Origin: Pseudomonadota bacterium
GTDB lineage: Bacteria; Myxococcota_A; UBA796; UBA9615
Direction of reading: 5' to 3'
Length of the DNA: 64,000 nt
Assembly (NCBI GenBank): GCA_024229515.1
Contig: JAAESI010000277.1
Location: 1 to 64,000 of the forward strand
In this document: positions 26,913 through 41,253 of the stretch, in pieces
Numbering within the stretch: the first letter of the stretch is position 1
How the letters are laid out: every line of letters starts with the position of its first letter
Made by a program: the position numbers and the translations under genes
Notes under the pieces: generated by a model
Seen by the model: only the letters and a program-made list of their open reading frames with translations
Told to the model about the DNA's origin: nothing
Databases searched by the model: none

Positions 26913-27469
26913 GTGAGCAGCTGCCCGATGAGCCAGCGCCGAAACGCGGGGCCGCTGGCCTCGGCCAGCCCCAGGCGGGTGCGCACCCCGGCGCCGAGCA
27001 TGGAGTCGCCGAGCATCGCGAGCACCGCCAACTGGACCTTGAACCGGCCCTCCATGGTCGGTTCGTCGCGACCTTGCAGGCTGGCCGCGACCGCCTCGAG
27101 GCCCCGCTCCCGGGCGGGGGGAAACGGATCAGATCCGGCGGCGACGACCCAGGCCAGGAGCCGCCCCTTGCTCGGGTCCGCCAGCGCCTCGAGGGCGGCG
27201 GCGACAGCGGGGCCCCGCTCGTCGGGGTCGTCCCCGCCCAGGAGGCCGAAGAACTGCTCCCGGATCTGCGCGCTCGCCCGCTGGTGGAGGGCCGCGACGA
27301 GGGCGTCGGCGCTGCGGAAGTGGTGCAGCACGCCGGGGTGCGAGATCCCCACCTCGGCGGCGACCTTCTTGAGCCGCACTCCGTCGGGACCCTGGGCCAG
27401 GAACAGCCGCTCCGCGGCGTCCAGGATCTCTTCCCGCGCTTCTTCGGCGGTTCGGCGACGTCGAGCCAT
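26909..27469 (-). CDS. TetR-family transcriptional regulator
   Basis: The 186-residue protein has an N-terminal helix-turn-helix (AREEILDAAERLFLAQG, then VRLKKVAAEVGISHPGVLHHF) and a variable ligand-binding helical domain. TetR repressors leave DNA on binding a small molecule. ATG at 27469 is chosen because AGGAGG lies seven bases before it; an upstream extension is not needed. It heads an operon with the GMC oxidase and is divergent from a serine hydrolase gene across a 71-base region with repeated half-sites. Confidence 0.9.
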   Translation of the reverse strand: MARRRRTAEEAREEILDAAERLFLAQGPDGVRLKKVAAEVGISHPGVLHHFRSADALVAALHQRASAQIREQFFGLLGGDDPDERGPAVAAALEALADPSKGRLLAWVVAAGSDPFPPARERGLEAVAASLQGRDEPTMEGRFKVQLAVLAMLGDSMLGAGVRTRLGLAEASGPAFRRWLIGQLLT

Positions 27470-27484
27470 CAGGCCTCCTTGCTG

Positions 27485-27540
27485 ACAGCATTGTAAGCAA
27501 TTCTCTTGGCCCACTACCTACAGTCTTGTAAGTAGTGGGC
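27485..27540. promoter_or_regulatory. Putative TetR operator region
   Basis: ACAGCATTGTAAG (27485-27497) and ACAGTCTTGTAAG (27520-27532) are direct repeats 35 bases apart. Between and around them GCCCACTAC (27509-27517) and GTAGTGGGC (27532-27540) form a nine-base perfect inverted repeat ending at the ATG of the next gene. The position between tetR and the hydrolase suggests control of both directions. Confidence 0.5.
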
Positions 27541-28812
<1,272 letters not shown>

Positions 28813-28831
28813 TTTCGAACCCGGGCACCGG

Positions 28832-28867
28832 CGGACAATCTCGCCCCGGGAACGCGCCCGCCGGAGG
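28832..28867 (+). repeat. 36-base element, copy 1
   Basis: This sequence matches 30609-30644 at 32 of 36 positions, starting CGGACAATCT and sharing CGGGAACGCGCCCGCCG. In copy 2 it is the leader of the RNA ligase gene. Here it lies in a 164-base spacer between convergent genes and precedes no gene. The rest of that spacer (28868-28976) has an imperfect hairpin around 28901-28921 that could end transcription, and otherwise nothing I recognise. Confidence 0.6.
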
Positions 28868-28976
28868 GCGCCTGGTCGGGACGTTGGTGTGCGATTTGCA
28901 GCAGGGCGGGGCCCTCTGCAGAATCCCTCCGCCCGGCGCCGCCGAATAGCGACCGCGTCCCCACCCCCGCCGGAGA

Positions 28977-30549
28977 TCAGTCCGCGTCGGGGTGGACCAG
29001 GGTGAGGCGCCGCCGGCCGGGCACCGCAACAGCCTCCTGCACGAGTCCGTCGGGCCACGTCAGCTCGATCCGAGCGGTAGCCTCGACCGCCCCGAGCCCG
29101 ACGTGGAACTCCGTCGCGCTCTGCACGTACGTCCGGAGGGTGTGCATCTCCCGCAGCCAGGTTCGGCCGCCTGCCTCCACCAGGAGTCGGGCCCCGAGTC
29201 CGTGCGTGTTGCCGGGGGGACCGACCAAGTCCACGGTCAACCACGCGCCCGCGCCGCAGGGGTTGCTCCAGACCTCCCGGTGCATGTCGACCAGGTCCAG
29301 GTAGCCGTCCCCGTCCAGGTCGACGGCTAGCGACGCGGCCTGATCCCGGCCCGGGAAGTCGACCGCGTCCACCTACTCCCAGCCGTCGTACTCGCCGGCC
29401 CAATCGTCCCCGACGCCGGGGGGGCGCTCCACGATCAAACCCAGGGCAAGGCCCGCCTCCAGCCAGCCGCCCTGGCCGTCGGACAGCAGCGTGGGGAGGG
29501 ACGCGACGCCGTCGCTGATGAGGTAGTCGAGCACGCCGTCATCGTTCAGATCGGCGCTCCCCAGCCCCATGCCGTGCGTGTTCAGGTCGAACCCCACCGT
29601 GGGTGCGTCGTCGGTCAGCCGGGGGAGCCCGTCCTCGTCCAGGCCGTCGTGTCGGTGCATCGCCATGGGCGCCAGGCCGAGGTCGTTGCGGTCGGTGGAG
29701 ACGACGATGTCGGGGTCGCCGTCGTTGTCCCGGTCGGTGAAGACCGTCAGCAGCGACAGGGATCGACCGCCGACTCGCTCCAATTCCAGGGCGCGATCGA
29801 AGGCACCATCGTCGTTGAACAAGAGCCAGTCGGGGGACCCGATGGTGGGCGCATGCTGGAACTCCGCCTCCGCGTCGGCGAGCAGATCCCCCCCGGGGAG
29901 GGAGACATCCAGGTCCCCATCGCCATCCACGTCTCCGAAGGCGAACGTGTAGAGGCAGGTCCGCGGGTACTCCGGCGGGGCCCACAACGGCTCGAAATCG
30001 GCGAACTGAAGGCCGCCCTGGTTCCAGGAAACGGCCAGCAGGTTGGCGCTGGCGACGACCACGTCGGGAAGGCGATCGCCGTTCAGGTCGACCGCCCCCA
30101 CGGCCCCGACCTCGGCCCGGTCCAACAACGGCTCCAACGCGGCGCTCACGTCGACCCGGGTCAACACGCCGCCGTCGTTGCGCCAGAGCTCGGGGAAGGC
30201 GTCCCGCGCGGCGAACAGGAGGTCGGGATCGCCGTCCTGATCCAGGTCGCTGGCGACCATCCCGACGGCCGAGGGGAAACAGGCACCGCCGTACTCCCCG
30301 GGATCCGTCTCCCGCGGCGGCAGCCCCCGAGCAGGGCCTTCGGGCACGAACCGAGCGAACCCCTCGACGGGATCCGCGCAGGTCACCTCCGGGCCGAGGT
30401 CCGCACCCGCGGGCAGGTCCACCTCGTCCAGATCGGGCGAGGGCGGCGGCGCGGAGGCGAACGACTCGGGTGCCTCCCCGCCCCCCCCCCAGCAGCAGGG
30501 CGGCCGGGAACGCGACCGCCGCGCCGCCGAGTTCGGATTGGCTGCACAT
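28977..30549 (-). pseudogene. FG-GAP/VCBS and ASPIC/UnbV secreted protein, broken twice
   Basis: From ATG at 30549 the frame runs into a ten-C tract (30481-30490, G on the coding strand); nine would keep the frame, ten shifts it. The main frame then shows Ca-binding-type FG-GAP repeats (DLDQDGDPDLLF, DLNGDRLPDVVV, DVDGDGDLDVSL, DRDNDGDPDIVV, DLNDDGVLDYLI). An in-frame TAG at 29373-29375 follows EYDGWE. The same frame continues with DLDGDGYLDLVD and an ASPIC/UnbV domain (WLTVDLVGPPGNTHGLGARL). Such proteins are exported propellers. Both lesions are single-base changes, so the gene is either freshly inactive, phase-variable at the G tract, or misassembled. Confidence 0.65.
30481..30490 (-). repeat. 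Poly-G(10) tract inside coding sequence
   Basis: Ten consecutive G (coding strand) follow codon 22 or so of the FG-GAP gene. A nine-G allele would join MCSQSELGG... to the long downstream frame. Such tracts mutate by slippage. Confidence 0.75.
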
Positions 30550-30557
30550 CGCTCCAG

Positions 30558-30563
30558 AGACTA
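30558..30563 (-). promoter_or_regulatory. -10-like hexamer TAGTCT
   Basis: On the minus strand TAGTCT lies eight bases before the ATG at 30549 of the FG-GAP gene, which has no other visible start signal. Confidence 0.35.
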
Positions 30564-30608
30564 CCCCTCCGACCTTGATCGACCGAGGGTTTGAATGGCG
30601 GCTACGCT

Positions 30609-30644
30609 CGGACAATCTTCCCTCGGGAACGCGCCCGCCGAAGG
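30609..30644 (+). repeat. 36-base element, copy 2, leader of the RNA ligase gene
   Basis: This second copy of the element at 28832-28867 ends in the Shine-Dalgarno AAGGAGA of the gene starting at 30653. Its position suggests a promoter/leader function. Confidence 0.6.
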
Positions 30645-30652
30645 AGACTGTC

Positions 30653-31981
30653 ATGTCCATCTTTGCCCTCCAGGTCCTGTCCCGAACCGCTCATCCCCAG
30701 GCTGATGCCCTGGACGTGTACGCGTTCGGCGCCCCTGGCCGGGACGATGTGCAGGTGGTCGGCAACCGGGAGCGAGTGCACTAGGTCGGCGAGGTGATCG
30801 CCGTCGCCGTCGCCGGCGCGGTGCTCGAGGACGGCACGAAGATCCGGCGCGCCAAGCTCCGCGGGGTCCCTTCGGGGGGCCTCGTCATCGAGCCGGTCCA
30901 GGACCCGGTGGGCACCGACCTGACCGAGCGCTACGGCGCCCCGGTGCTTGCCGACGACGGGCCGGGAGCCCCGGTGAAGTGGACCAAGATCCAGCTGCTG
31001 CATGCCGTCCGTGGCGAACTCGTGGCCGCCGCCGAGTACGCCGAGCGGCCGGCCCCGACCCTCCGCTACCGGGCCAAGGTGAAGCTGCACGGCACCAACG
31101 CCGGCATCCAGATCCACCCGGATGGGCGGGTCATCGCGCAGGGCCGCAACCGCACCCTCACGATCGCCGACGACCAGTACGGGTTCGCCGCCTGGGTGGC
31201 GGAGCGGCGCGACGTGTTCACCTCGCTCGCGCAGCCGGACGGGCTGATCGTGCTGTTCGGCGAGTGGGCCGGCCCGGGCATCCAGAAGAAGGTCGCCACC
31301 ACGAAGGTCCCGGCGAAGTTCTTCGCCGTGTTCGCGGTGCAGATCGGCGATCCGATCCTGGAGGCGTCCAGGATCGCCGCCTGCCCGTCGCACATCGCCG
31401 GGATGCTCCCGGAGATCGACGGGCTGCACGTGCTGCCGTGGTTCGGCCCGACCTTCGAGCTGGACTTCGGCGACGCCGAGCAGATGCAGGGCGAGGTCGA
31501 TCGCATCAACGCCCAGGTCGACGCGGTCGAGCAGTGCGATCCGTGGGTCGAGGCGACCTTCGGCGTGCGCGGCGTGGGCGAGGGGCTGGTGCTCTACCCG
31601 CTGCCGGACGGCGCCGAGGGCGACTTCGAGCCGCAGCCGCGGGACGAGGTCACCGACGCGATGTTCAAGGCCAAGGGCGAGAAGCACCAGGTCATGAAGT
31701 CCGACCGTCCGGTGATGATCGACCCGACGGTGCTCGCGTCCATCGACGCCTTCGTCGACGCGTTCGTCACCGAGGCGCGGCTGGAGCAGGCCGTCGGCGA
31801 GGTGTTCGGCACCGAGGCGCCGTCGCTGAAGCAGATGGGCCCGTTCCTGAAGTGGATCGGCCAGGACATCCTCGCAGAGGGCCAGGCCGAGCTCGAGGCG
31901 TCGGGGCTGGCCTGGAAGCAGGTCTCGCGCGCGGTCACGCTGCACGCGAGGAGTTGGCTGCTGGGGCGCGTTCGGAGCTAG
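30653..31981 (+). pseudogene. RNA ligase (TIGR02306/DRB0094-like) with in-frame TAG at codon 44
   Basis: ATG at 30653 follows AAGGAGA. Residues 1-43 (MSIFALQVLSRTAHPQADAL...) and those after the TAG at 30782-30784 (VGEVIAVAVAGAVLEDGTKI) form one N-terminal OB-like domain in the same frame. The nucleotidyltransferase domain follows, with the adenylated-Lys motif KLHGTNA (Lys144) and later VLFGEWAGPGIQK and EGLVLYPL. A C-terminal helical region completes 442 codons. The family seals nicked RNA using ATP. Apart from the TAG the gene looks intact. A restart at GTG 30794 would lose part of the N-domain. A TGG-to-TAG change is the simplest cause. Confidence 0.7.
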
Positions 31982-33933
31982 TTCGCCAGCAGCACGAGCT
32001 CGGCGTGCCGCAAGCGCCAGGGAGCCACGTCCAGCGGGACCGCCAAGGCGGGAACGCTGGACGTCGGTTCGGCCGGGCCGTACATGGGCACCCACCGGCC
32101 GTCCGCCTCCATGGGCACGCGGTCGGGGCGGTGGCGCGCCATCCCGGCGGCGAACCAGCCCTGAACCGTGGCCGCATCGAGCGAGACGGACCAACCGGTC
32201 CCCGTCGCGGCGGAGATGTGGACCGAGTCGACCCAGCCCACGGCGCCCCCGATCGAACCCTTCTTCTCGACGTCCGACTTCGGGATGCGCACCGCCAGGT
32301 CCGGCGAGGTGCCGGGCACGAAGGTCGGCTCGTCCAGCCCCGGGAGCAACGCGGCGACGACGCCGTCCGACACGAACCCGACCAGCAGCGACTGCTCCGA
32401 CAGCAGGGCCGAGGCGCCCGTCGCGTGCACGCCGAGGACCACGGAGCCGTCCGCCCCGGGCGCGAGCACGAGCCCACCGCCGAGGTTCAGCCCGACCGCG
32501 ACGGACGGCGCCATCATGAGCAGGTCGCCGGTCAGGGACGCACCCCCGCCGGTGGTGGCGATGAGCCGCTGGCCCCGCTCCTTCAGCGTCACCGAGCCCT
32601 CGTAGACGCCGCCCCGCAGGCACACCGACACGCCCGGCCCGCCGGCCTCCAGGGCAGCCCCGATCGCGGCTGCGTCGCCGCCTTCTTCGATAATCGTGTC
32701 GCAGTGGTCGCGGGCGAACCGCTCGGGGTGGGCCCGCGTCTCCAGGTGCACGTCGTCGGTCTCGACCTCAGTGCGCAGGATCGGGTCCTGGATCGACGCC
32801 AACGCCCTCTCCCGAATCTCCGAGTTCAGCCGCACGATGTCGGTGACCGCCCGCAGCAGTGCGGTGCTCTCCCGCAGCCGCCCGTCGGTCTGGCGGAGCT
32901 CGTGAAGCCGCCCCAGGAGCGGGTCGAAGTCGGTGCCCGCGGACTCTTCCACCAGAGACGCGATGGCCGCGAGGCGCACGCGCCGGTCGGCGTGGTCGAG
33001 CAGCTTGCGGGCCGCCAGGTGGTCGAACCACTCCCGCCCCGCGCCGCCCTCCAGCAGGCAGATGAGCACCGGGGGAGCGAGGGTGTCGATCACCGCGAGG
33101 CTCGACTTCATCCGGTTGTTGCGCCGAATGGCCGCCTCGCAGGCGACGCCCCGGGCCGCCGGTGCGTACCTACCGTCCTGCGCCATGACCTCGAACTCGT
33201 CGGCGTTGAGCTTCTCGGACGGGGCCGACGTGTCGAGCATGCGGAACATGTCGATCGCGAGCACCGAGCCGTCCGGGAGGGAGCCCAGGTGCTTCTTGGT
33301 GAGCGTCTCCAGGTCGGCCGGCGCGATGCGCTCCTTGCTGCGCAGGTAGCGCACCAGGTCCAGCGCTTCGCCGGCGCACCGTCGGCTCACGCCGCGCTGC
33401 GCCGCCGCCTTGAGGATCGGCGGCGTGCCCCCTGCCTCGACCGCCGCCGCCGCCTCCGCCGCGCCTCCGCCAGCCGCCAACGCGCCCTCCAGTTCGGGGG
33501 ACGCGGGGGTGGGGATGTCGCCGGTGCGGGAGGCCAGCTCGATGGCCAGATCGGACACGCCGATGGACCGCGCGGCCTCGAACCCGACCGCGTCGCTGAG
33601 CTCCTGGAGCAGCCCCACCATCGACTCGGCCCCGGGCTGGCCGCAGCCCCGGCGGCGCAGCTGGGTCGCGAGCTCGGGGATGGAGCGGATGCCGAGCGCG
33701 ACCACGTTGGCGCGGGCCGCGGTCCACTCGGGCGAGGAAGCGGCGACGTGAGCCTCCAGCGGCTGCAGCGAGAACTCGAGCACCGCGCCGGTGGCCTCGG
33801 GGTCGATGGGGCCGAGCGCGCCCAGAGCGACGCTGCCGTCGGGCAGCAGCACGGAGCCGGGATCGCCCTCCCCCTTCGGTCCGCAGGACGCGGCCAGGAG
33901 CGCGGCGAGGATCAGGACCGGAGCGCGCCTCAC
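31978..33933 (-). CDS. Large lipoprotein with HEAT-like helices and a C-terminal beta region
   Basis: The 651-residue protein has lipobox LAASC (Cys17). Residues about 50-400 are helical with loosely repeated units (RKLLDHADRRVRLAAIASLVEES). From about 415, CDTIIEEGGDAAAIGAALEAGGPGVSVCLRGGVYEGSVTL begins like a right-handed beta-helix, and the last 190 residues are beta-rich. No catalytic motif is seen. It overlaps the RNA ligase gene by four bases in convergent orientation, and its start overlaps the thymidylate kinase-like gene stop (ATGA). Function unknown; probably periplasmic or surface-facing. Confidence 0.68.
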   Translation of the reverse strand: MRRAPVLILAALLAASCGPKGEGDPGSVLLPDGSVALGALGPIDPEATGAVLEFSLQPLEAHVAASSPEWTAARANVVALGIRSIPELATQLRRRGCGQPGAESMVGLLQELSDAVGFEAARSIGVSDLAIELASRTGDIPTPASPELEGALAAGGGAAEAAAAVEAGGTPPILKAAAQRGVSRRCAGEALDLVRYLRSKERIAPADLETLTKKHLGSLPDGSVLAIDMFRMLDTSAPSEKLNADEFEVMAQDGRYAPAARGVACEAAIRRNNRMKSSLAVIDTLAPPVLICLLEGGAGREWFDHLAARKLLDHADRRVRLAAIASLVEESAGTDFDPLLGRLHELRQTDGRLRESTALLRAVTDIVRLNSEIRERALASIQDPILRTEVETDDVHLETRAHPERFARDHCDTIIEEGGDAAAIGAALEAGGPGVSVCLRGGVYEGSVTLKERGQRLIATTGGGASLTGDLLMMAPSVAVGLNLGGGLVLAPGADGSVVLGVHATGASALLSEQSLLVGFVSDGVVAALLPGLDEPTFVPGTSPDLAVRIPKSDVEKKGSIGGAVGWVDSVHISAATGTGWSVSLDAATVQGWFAAGMARHRPDRVPMEADGRWVPMYGPAEPTSSVPALAVPLDVAPWRLRHAELVLLAN

Positions 33934-34520
33934 CAGACGCGGCGTCCGAAGGCGGCGGTGCTCGCGGCTTCCGCCGCGGCGGCCATGTCGACGGCGACCT
34001 CCTCGATGGTCCGGTACCCGTCGATCTGCACGACGAAGTCCCGCTCCCGGGCGTAGCGCGCGAACACCTCACTGGCCCACGTGAGCCGGTCGGGCTTCTC
34101 GCACCACGTCTTGGCGATGCCGCGGGCGTCGACCCGGGCCAGTGCCACCTCGACGGGCACGTGGAGGTACACCTGCAGGTCGTAGTCGGGGACGATGGCG
34201 CGGTTGAGGTCCTCGACGAACTCGGGGGTGAGCACCGAGTCGAAGGACTGGTACGCGACGCCGGACAGGTAGCTTCGGTCGCTGACGATGTGGTTCGTCT
34301 CGGAGCCTGCGGCCGCTTCGAGGGTCTCGGCGAGCACCGCCCGGTCGGCGGTGAACCAGGCCAGCTGCTGGGCGAGGCTGGGGTTGTCGGAGCCGCGCAG
34401 CGCCTTGCCCCACCGAGACGGGGAGATCTCCTGGATCGCCGTCGCCCCCAGAGCTTCGGCGAGGAGGCGGACCTGCGTCGACTTGCCGCAGCCGTCGATG
34501 CCATCAATCGAAATCAGCAT
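33930..34520 (-). CDS. tmk: Thymidylate kinase-like P-loop kinase
   Basis: The 196-residue protein starts MLISIDGIDGCGKSTQ, a Walker A loop of the thymidylate kinase type. It then shows WFTADRAVLAETL, IVSDRSYLSGVAYQ (the DR motif) and the lid-like RLTWASEVFARYARER. Thymidylate kinase makes dTDP from dTMP. The DGIDGCGKST and DRS..S.VAYQ pattern supports that reading, although a paralogous nucleoside-phosphate kinase role is possible. It is co-directional with the lipoprotein gene and divergent from the gene at 34539, with 18 bases between starts. Confidence 0.75.
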   Translation of the reverse strand: MLISIDGIDGCGKSTQVRLLAEALGATAIQEISPSRWGKALRGSDNPSLAQQLAWFTADRAVLAETLEAAAGSETNHIVSDRSYLSGVAYQSFDSVLTPEFVEDLNRAIVPDYDLQVYLHVPVEVALARVDARGIAKTWCEKPDRLTWASEVFARYARERDFVVQIDGYRTIEEVAVDMAAAAEAASTAAFGRRVW

Positions 34521-34526
34521 GTGGCG

Positions 34527-34532
34527 TAGTAT
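34527..34532 (+). promoter_or_regulatory. -10-like hexamer TAGTAT
   Basis: TAGTAT lies six bases before the ATG at 34539, in an 18-base divergent spacer that has no room for a leader. Confidence 0.45.
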
Positions 34533-34538
34533 GCCGCG

Positions 34539-35420
34539 ATGATTCGGTCCCTCGCTCTGTTCGCCCTCGTCTTGTCCGGCTGTCCGTCCGAGGAACCCGA
34601 ACCGGAACCCGAGCTGCCCCCCAAGGTGCTCGTCATCGGCATCGACGGACTGCGCGGCGACGGCATCGGCGGGGCGGAGACCCCGACGTTGGACTCCCTG
34701 ATCGACGGCGGCGCGTGGACCATGACGGCGACCACGCAGCTGGGCGCGCCGACAGTGTCGGGGCCGGGCTGGACCTCGATCCTCACCGGCGTCGACGCCG
34801 ACAAGCACCTCATCTACAGCAACGGCGGTTGGGACCAGATCGACCGCGCCTACCCCACGTTCCTCAAGCGCGCCTCCGACCTCGGCTTCGGCACCGGCGC
34901 GGCGATCCACTGGCTCCCCATCCACGTGGACATCATCGAGGACGACGTGCTCGACGAAGCGGTCCCCAACGCCGACGACGACGCGGTCGCGGACGGCATG
35001 GCGGCGATGCTGACGGACTTCGATCTGGACGTGCACTTCGTCCACCTCGACGACGTCGACGGAGCCGGCCACAGCAGCGGTTTCTCCATCGAGAACCCCG
35101 AGTACGTCGCCGAGATCGAGGAGGTCGACGGGCAGATCGGCCGCATCCTCGACGCCCTGGAGGCCCGCCCCACCCGGGACGAGGAGCGCTGGGTCGTGAT
35201 CGTCACCTCCGACCACGGCGGCAGCGGCACCTCACACGGGGGCGTCACCGACGACCACCGGCTCATCCCCCTGATCGTCGCCGGCGACGGCGTGAGCCCC
35301 GGCGAGTTGGCCGCGGGCTCCCACCTGGATGTGCACGCGACGGTCATGAAGTACCTCGGTCACCCCCCCGAAGCGTCGTGGGGGCTGGACGGAGTACCTC
35401 GCGACCTGGGAGACTCCTGA
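34539..35420 (+). CDS. Alkaline-phosphatase-superfamily lipoprotein (phosphodiesterase/sulfatase-like)
   Basis: The 293-residue protein has lipobox VLSGC (Cys15), then VLVIGIDGLRGDGIGGAETPTLDSL, the N-terminal metal site of the superfamily. SGPGWTSILTGV carries the nucleophile (Thr or Ser). HFVHLDDVDGAGHSSGF and VIVTSDHGGSGTSHGG supply the remaining metal Asp and His residues. It is short for the superfamily. It would hydrolyse phosphodiesters, phosphomonoesters or sulfate esters outside the cytoplasm. A stop four bases before the next ATG suggests an operon with the membrane protein. Confidence 0.85.
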   Translation: MIRSLALFALVLSGCPSEEPEPEPELPPKVLVIGIDGLRGDGIGGAETPTLDSLIDGGAWTMTATTQLGAPTVSGPGWTSILTGVDADKHLIYSNGGWDQIDRAYPTFLKRASDLGFGTGAAIHWLPIHVDIIEDDVLDEAVPNADDDAVADGMAAMLTDFDLDVHFVHLDDVDGAGHSSGFSIENPEYVAEIEEVDGQIGRILDALEARPTRDEERWVVIVTSDHGGSGTSHGGVTDDHRLIPLIVAGDGVSPGELAAGSHLDVHATVMKYLGHPPEASWGLDGVPRDLGDS

Positions 35421-35423
35421 GCC

Positions 35424-36053
35424 ATGAACGACCCCCTTCACATCGGCGACCGACTCAGCGAAGGCATGGAAGCCTTCATGAACAACGCTCTGGAGATGAT
35501 CCTGGGCTTCTTCCTGATGATCCTCATCGGGTCGGTCAGCTGCGGAATCTGCTTCCCGCCGTTGATCGTCGGCTACCACAAGATGCAATTGGCGATCGCC
35601 CGCGGCGAGAAGGTCTCGGGCACCGACCTGTTCCAGGGCTTCGAGAAGTTCGGCCCCGCGATCATCGCCGCCATCCTCATCGTGATCGGCGTGGTCCTGG
35701 GGAGCATCGTCATCGTCGGCGGGCTCGTGGTCGCGTTCCTGACCTACTGGACGTTCATGGAGATCGCGGACGGCAACGACGATCCGTTCGACGCGATGAA
35801 GGTCTCGATGGACTTCAACATGGCCAACATCGGCCCCGCGATCATCTTCATGATCGTCGTCGGCGTCGTCGCTTCGGCGGGCTCGCTCGTCGCCCTCGGC
35901 TCGCTCATCACCGGCCCCATCGCCATCTCGGCGCAGGCCCACGCGTGGAAGGCCTTCAAGGAGCAGCGAGACGGCGTCACCGACACCATCCCGCAGCCGG
36001 TGCCCGACGAGGCGCCCGCGGCCGACGAAGCCGACGAAGCCGACGAAGCCTGA
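35424..36053 (+). CDS. Multi-pass membrane protein of unknown function
   Basis: The 209-residue protein has four or five hydrophobic segments (about 23-50, 75-105, 110-120, 133-165). GYHKMQLAIARGEKVSGTDLFQGF lies between the first two, a pattern seen in DUF975/DUF4013-like bacterial membrane proteins. The tail is acidic with repeated ADEADEADEA. No catalytic residues are seen. It follows the phosphodiesterase gene by three bases and is likely co-expressed with it. Confidence 0.65.
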   Translation: MNDPLHIGDRLSEGMEAFMNNALEMILGFFLMILIGSVSCGICFPPLIVGYHKMQLAIARGEKVSGTDLFQGFEKFGPAIIAAILIVIGVVLGSIVIVGGLVVAFLTYWTFMEIADGNDDPFDAMKVSMDFNMANIGPAIIFMIVVGVVASAGSLVALGSLITGPIAISAQAHAWKAFKEQRDGVTDTIPQPVPDEAPAADEADEADEA

Positions 36054-36130
36054 TCACGCGGCTTCGTCCCGCCACCCGCGATACCCCGGAATCCTCACTC
36101 GGGTGTAGCGGAGAGGCCGCCTGCCCGGGT

Positions 36131-36136
36131 TATCCT
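36131..36136 (+). promoter_or_regulatory. -10-like hexamer TATCCT
   Basis: TATCCT lies nine bases before the ATG at 36146. The 92-base spacer before the giant gene has no Shine-Dalgarno near the ATG. Confidence 0.4.
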
Positions 36137-36145
36137 CCCGCCTCT

Positions 36146-41230
<5,085 letters not shown>

Positions 41231-41241
41231 CCCGCGCGGGG

Positions 41242-41247
41242 TAGGAT
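41242..41247 (+). promoter_or_regulatory. -10-like hexamer TAGGAT
   Basis: TAGGAT lies six bases before the ATG at 41254 in a 23-base spacer after the giant gene. Confidence 0.4.
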
Positions 41248-41253
41248 CGGCCC

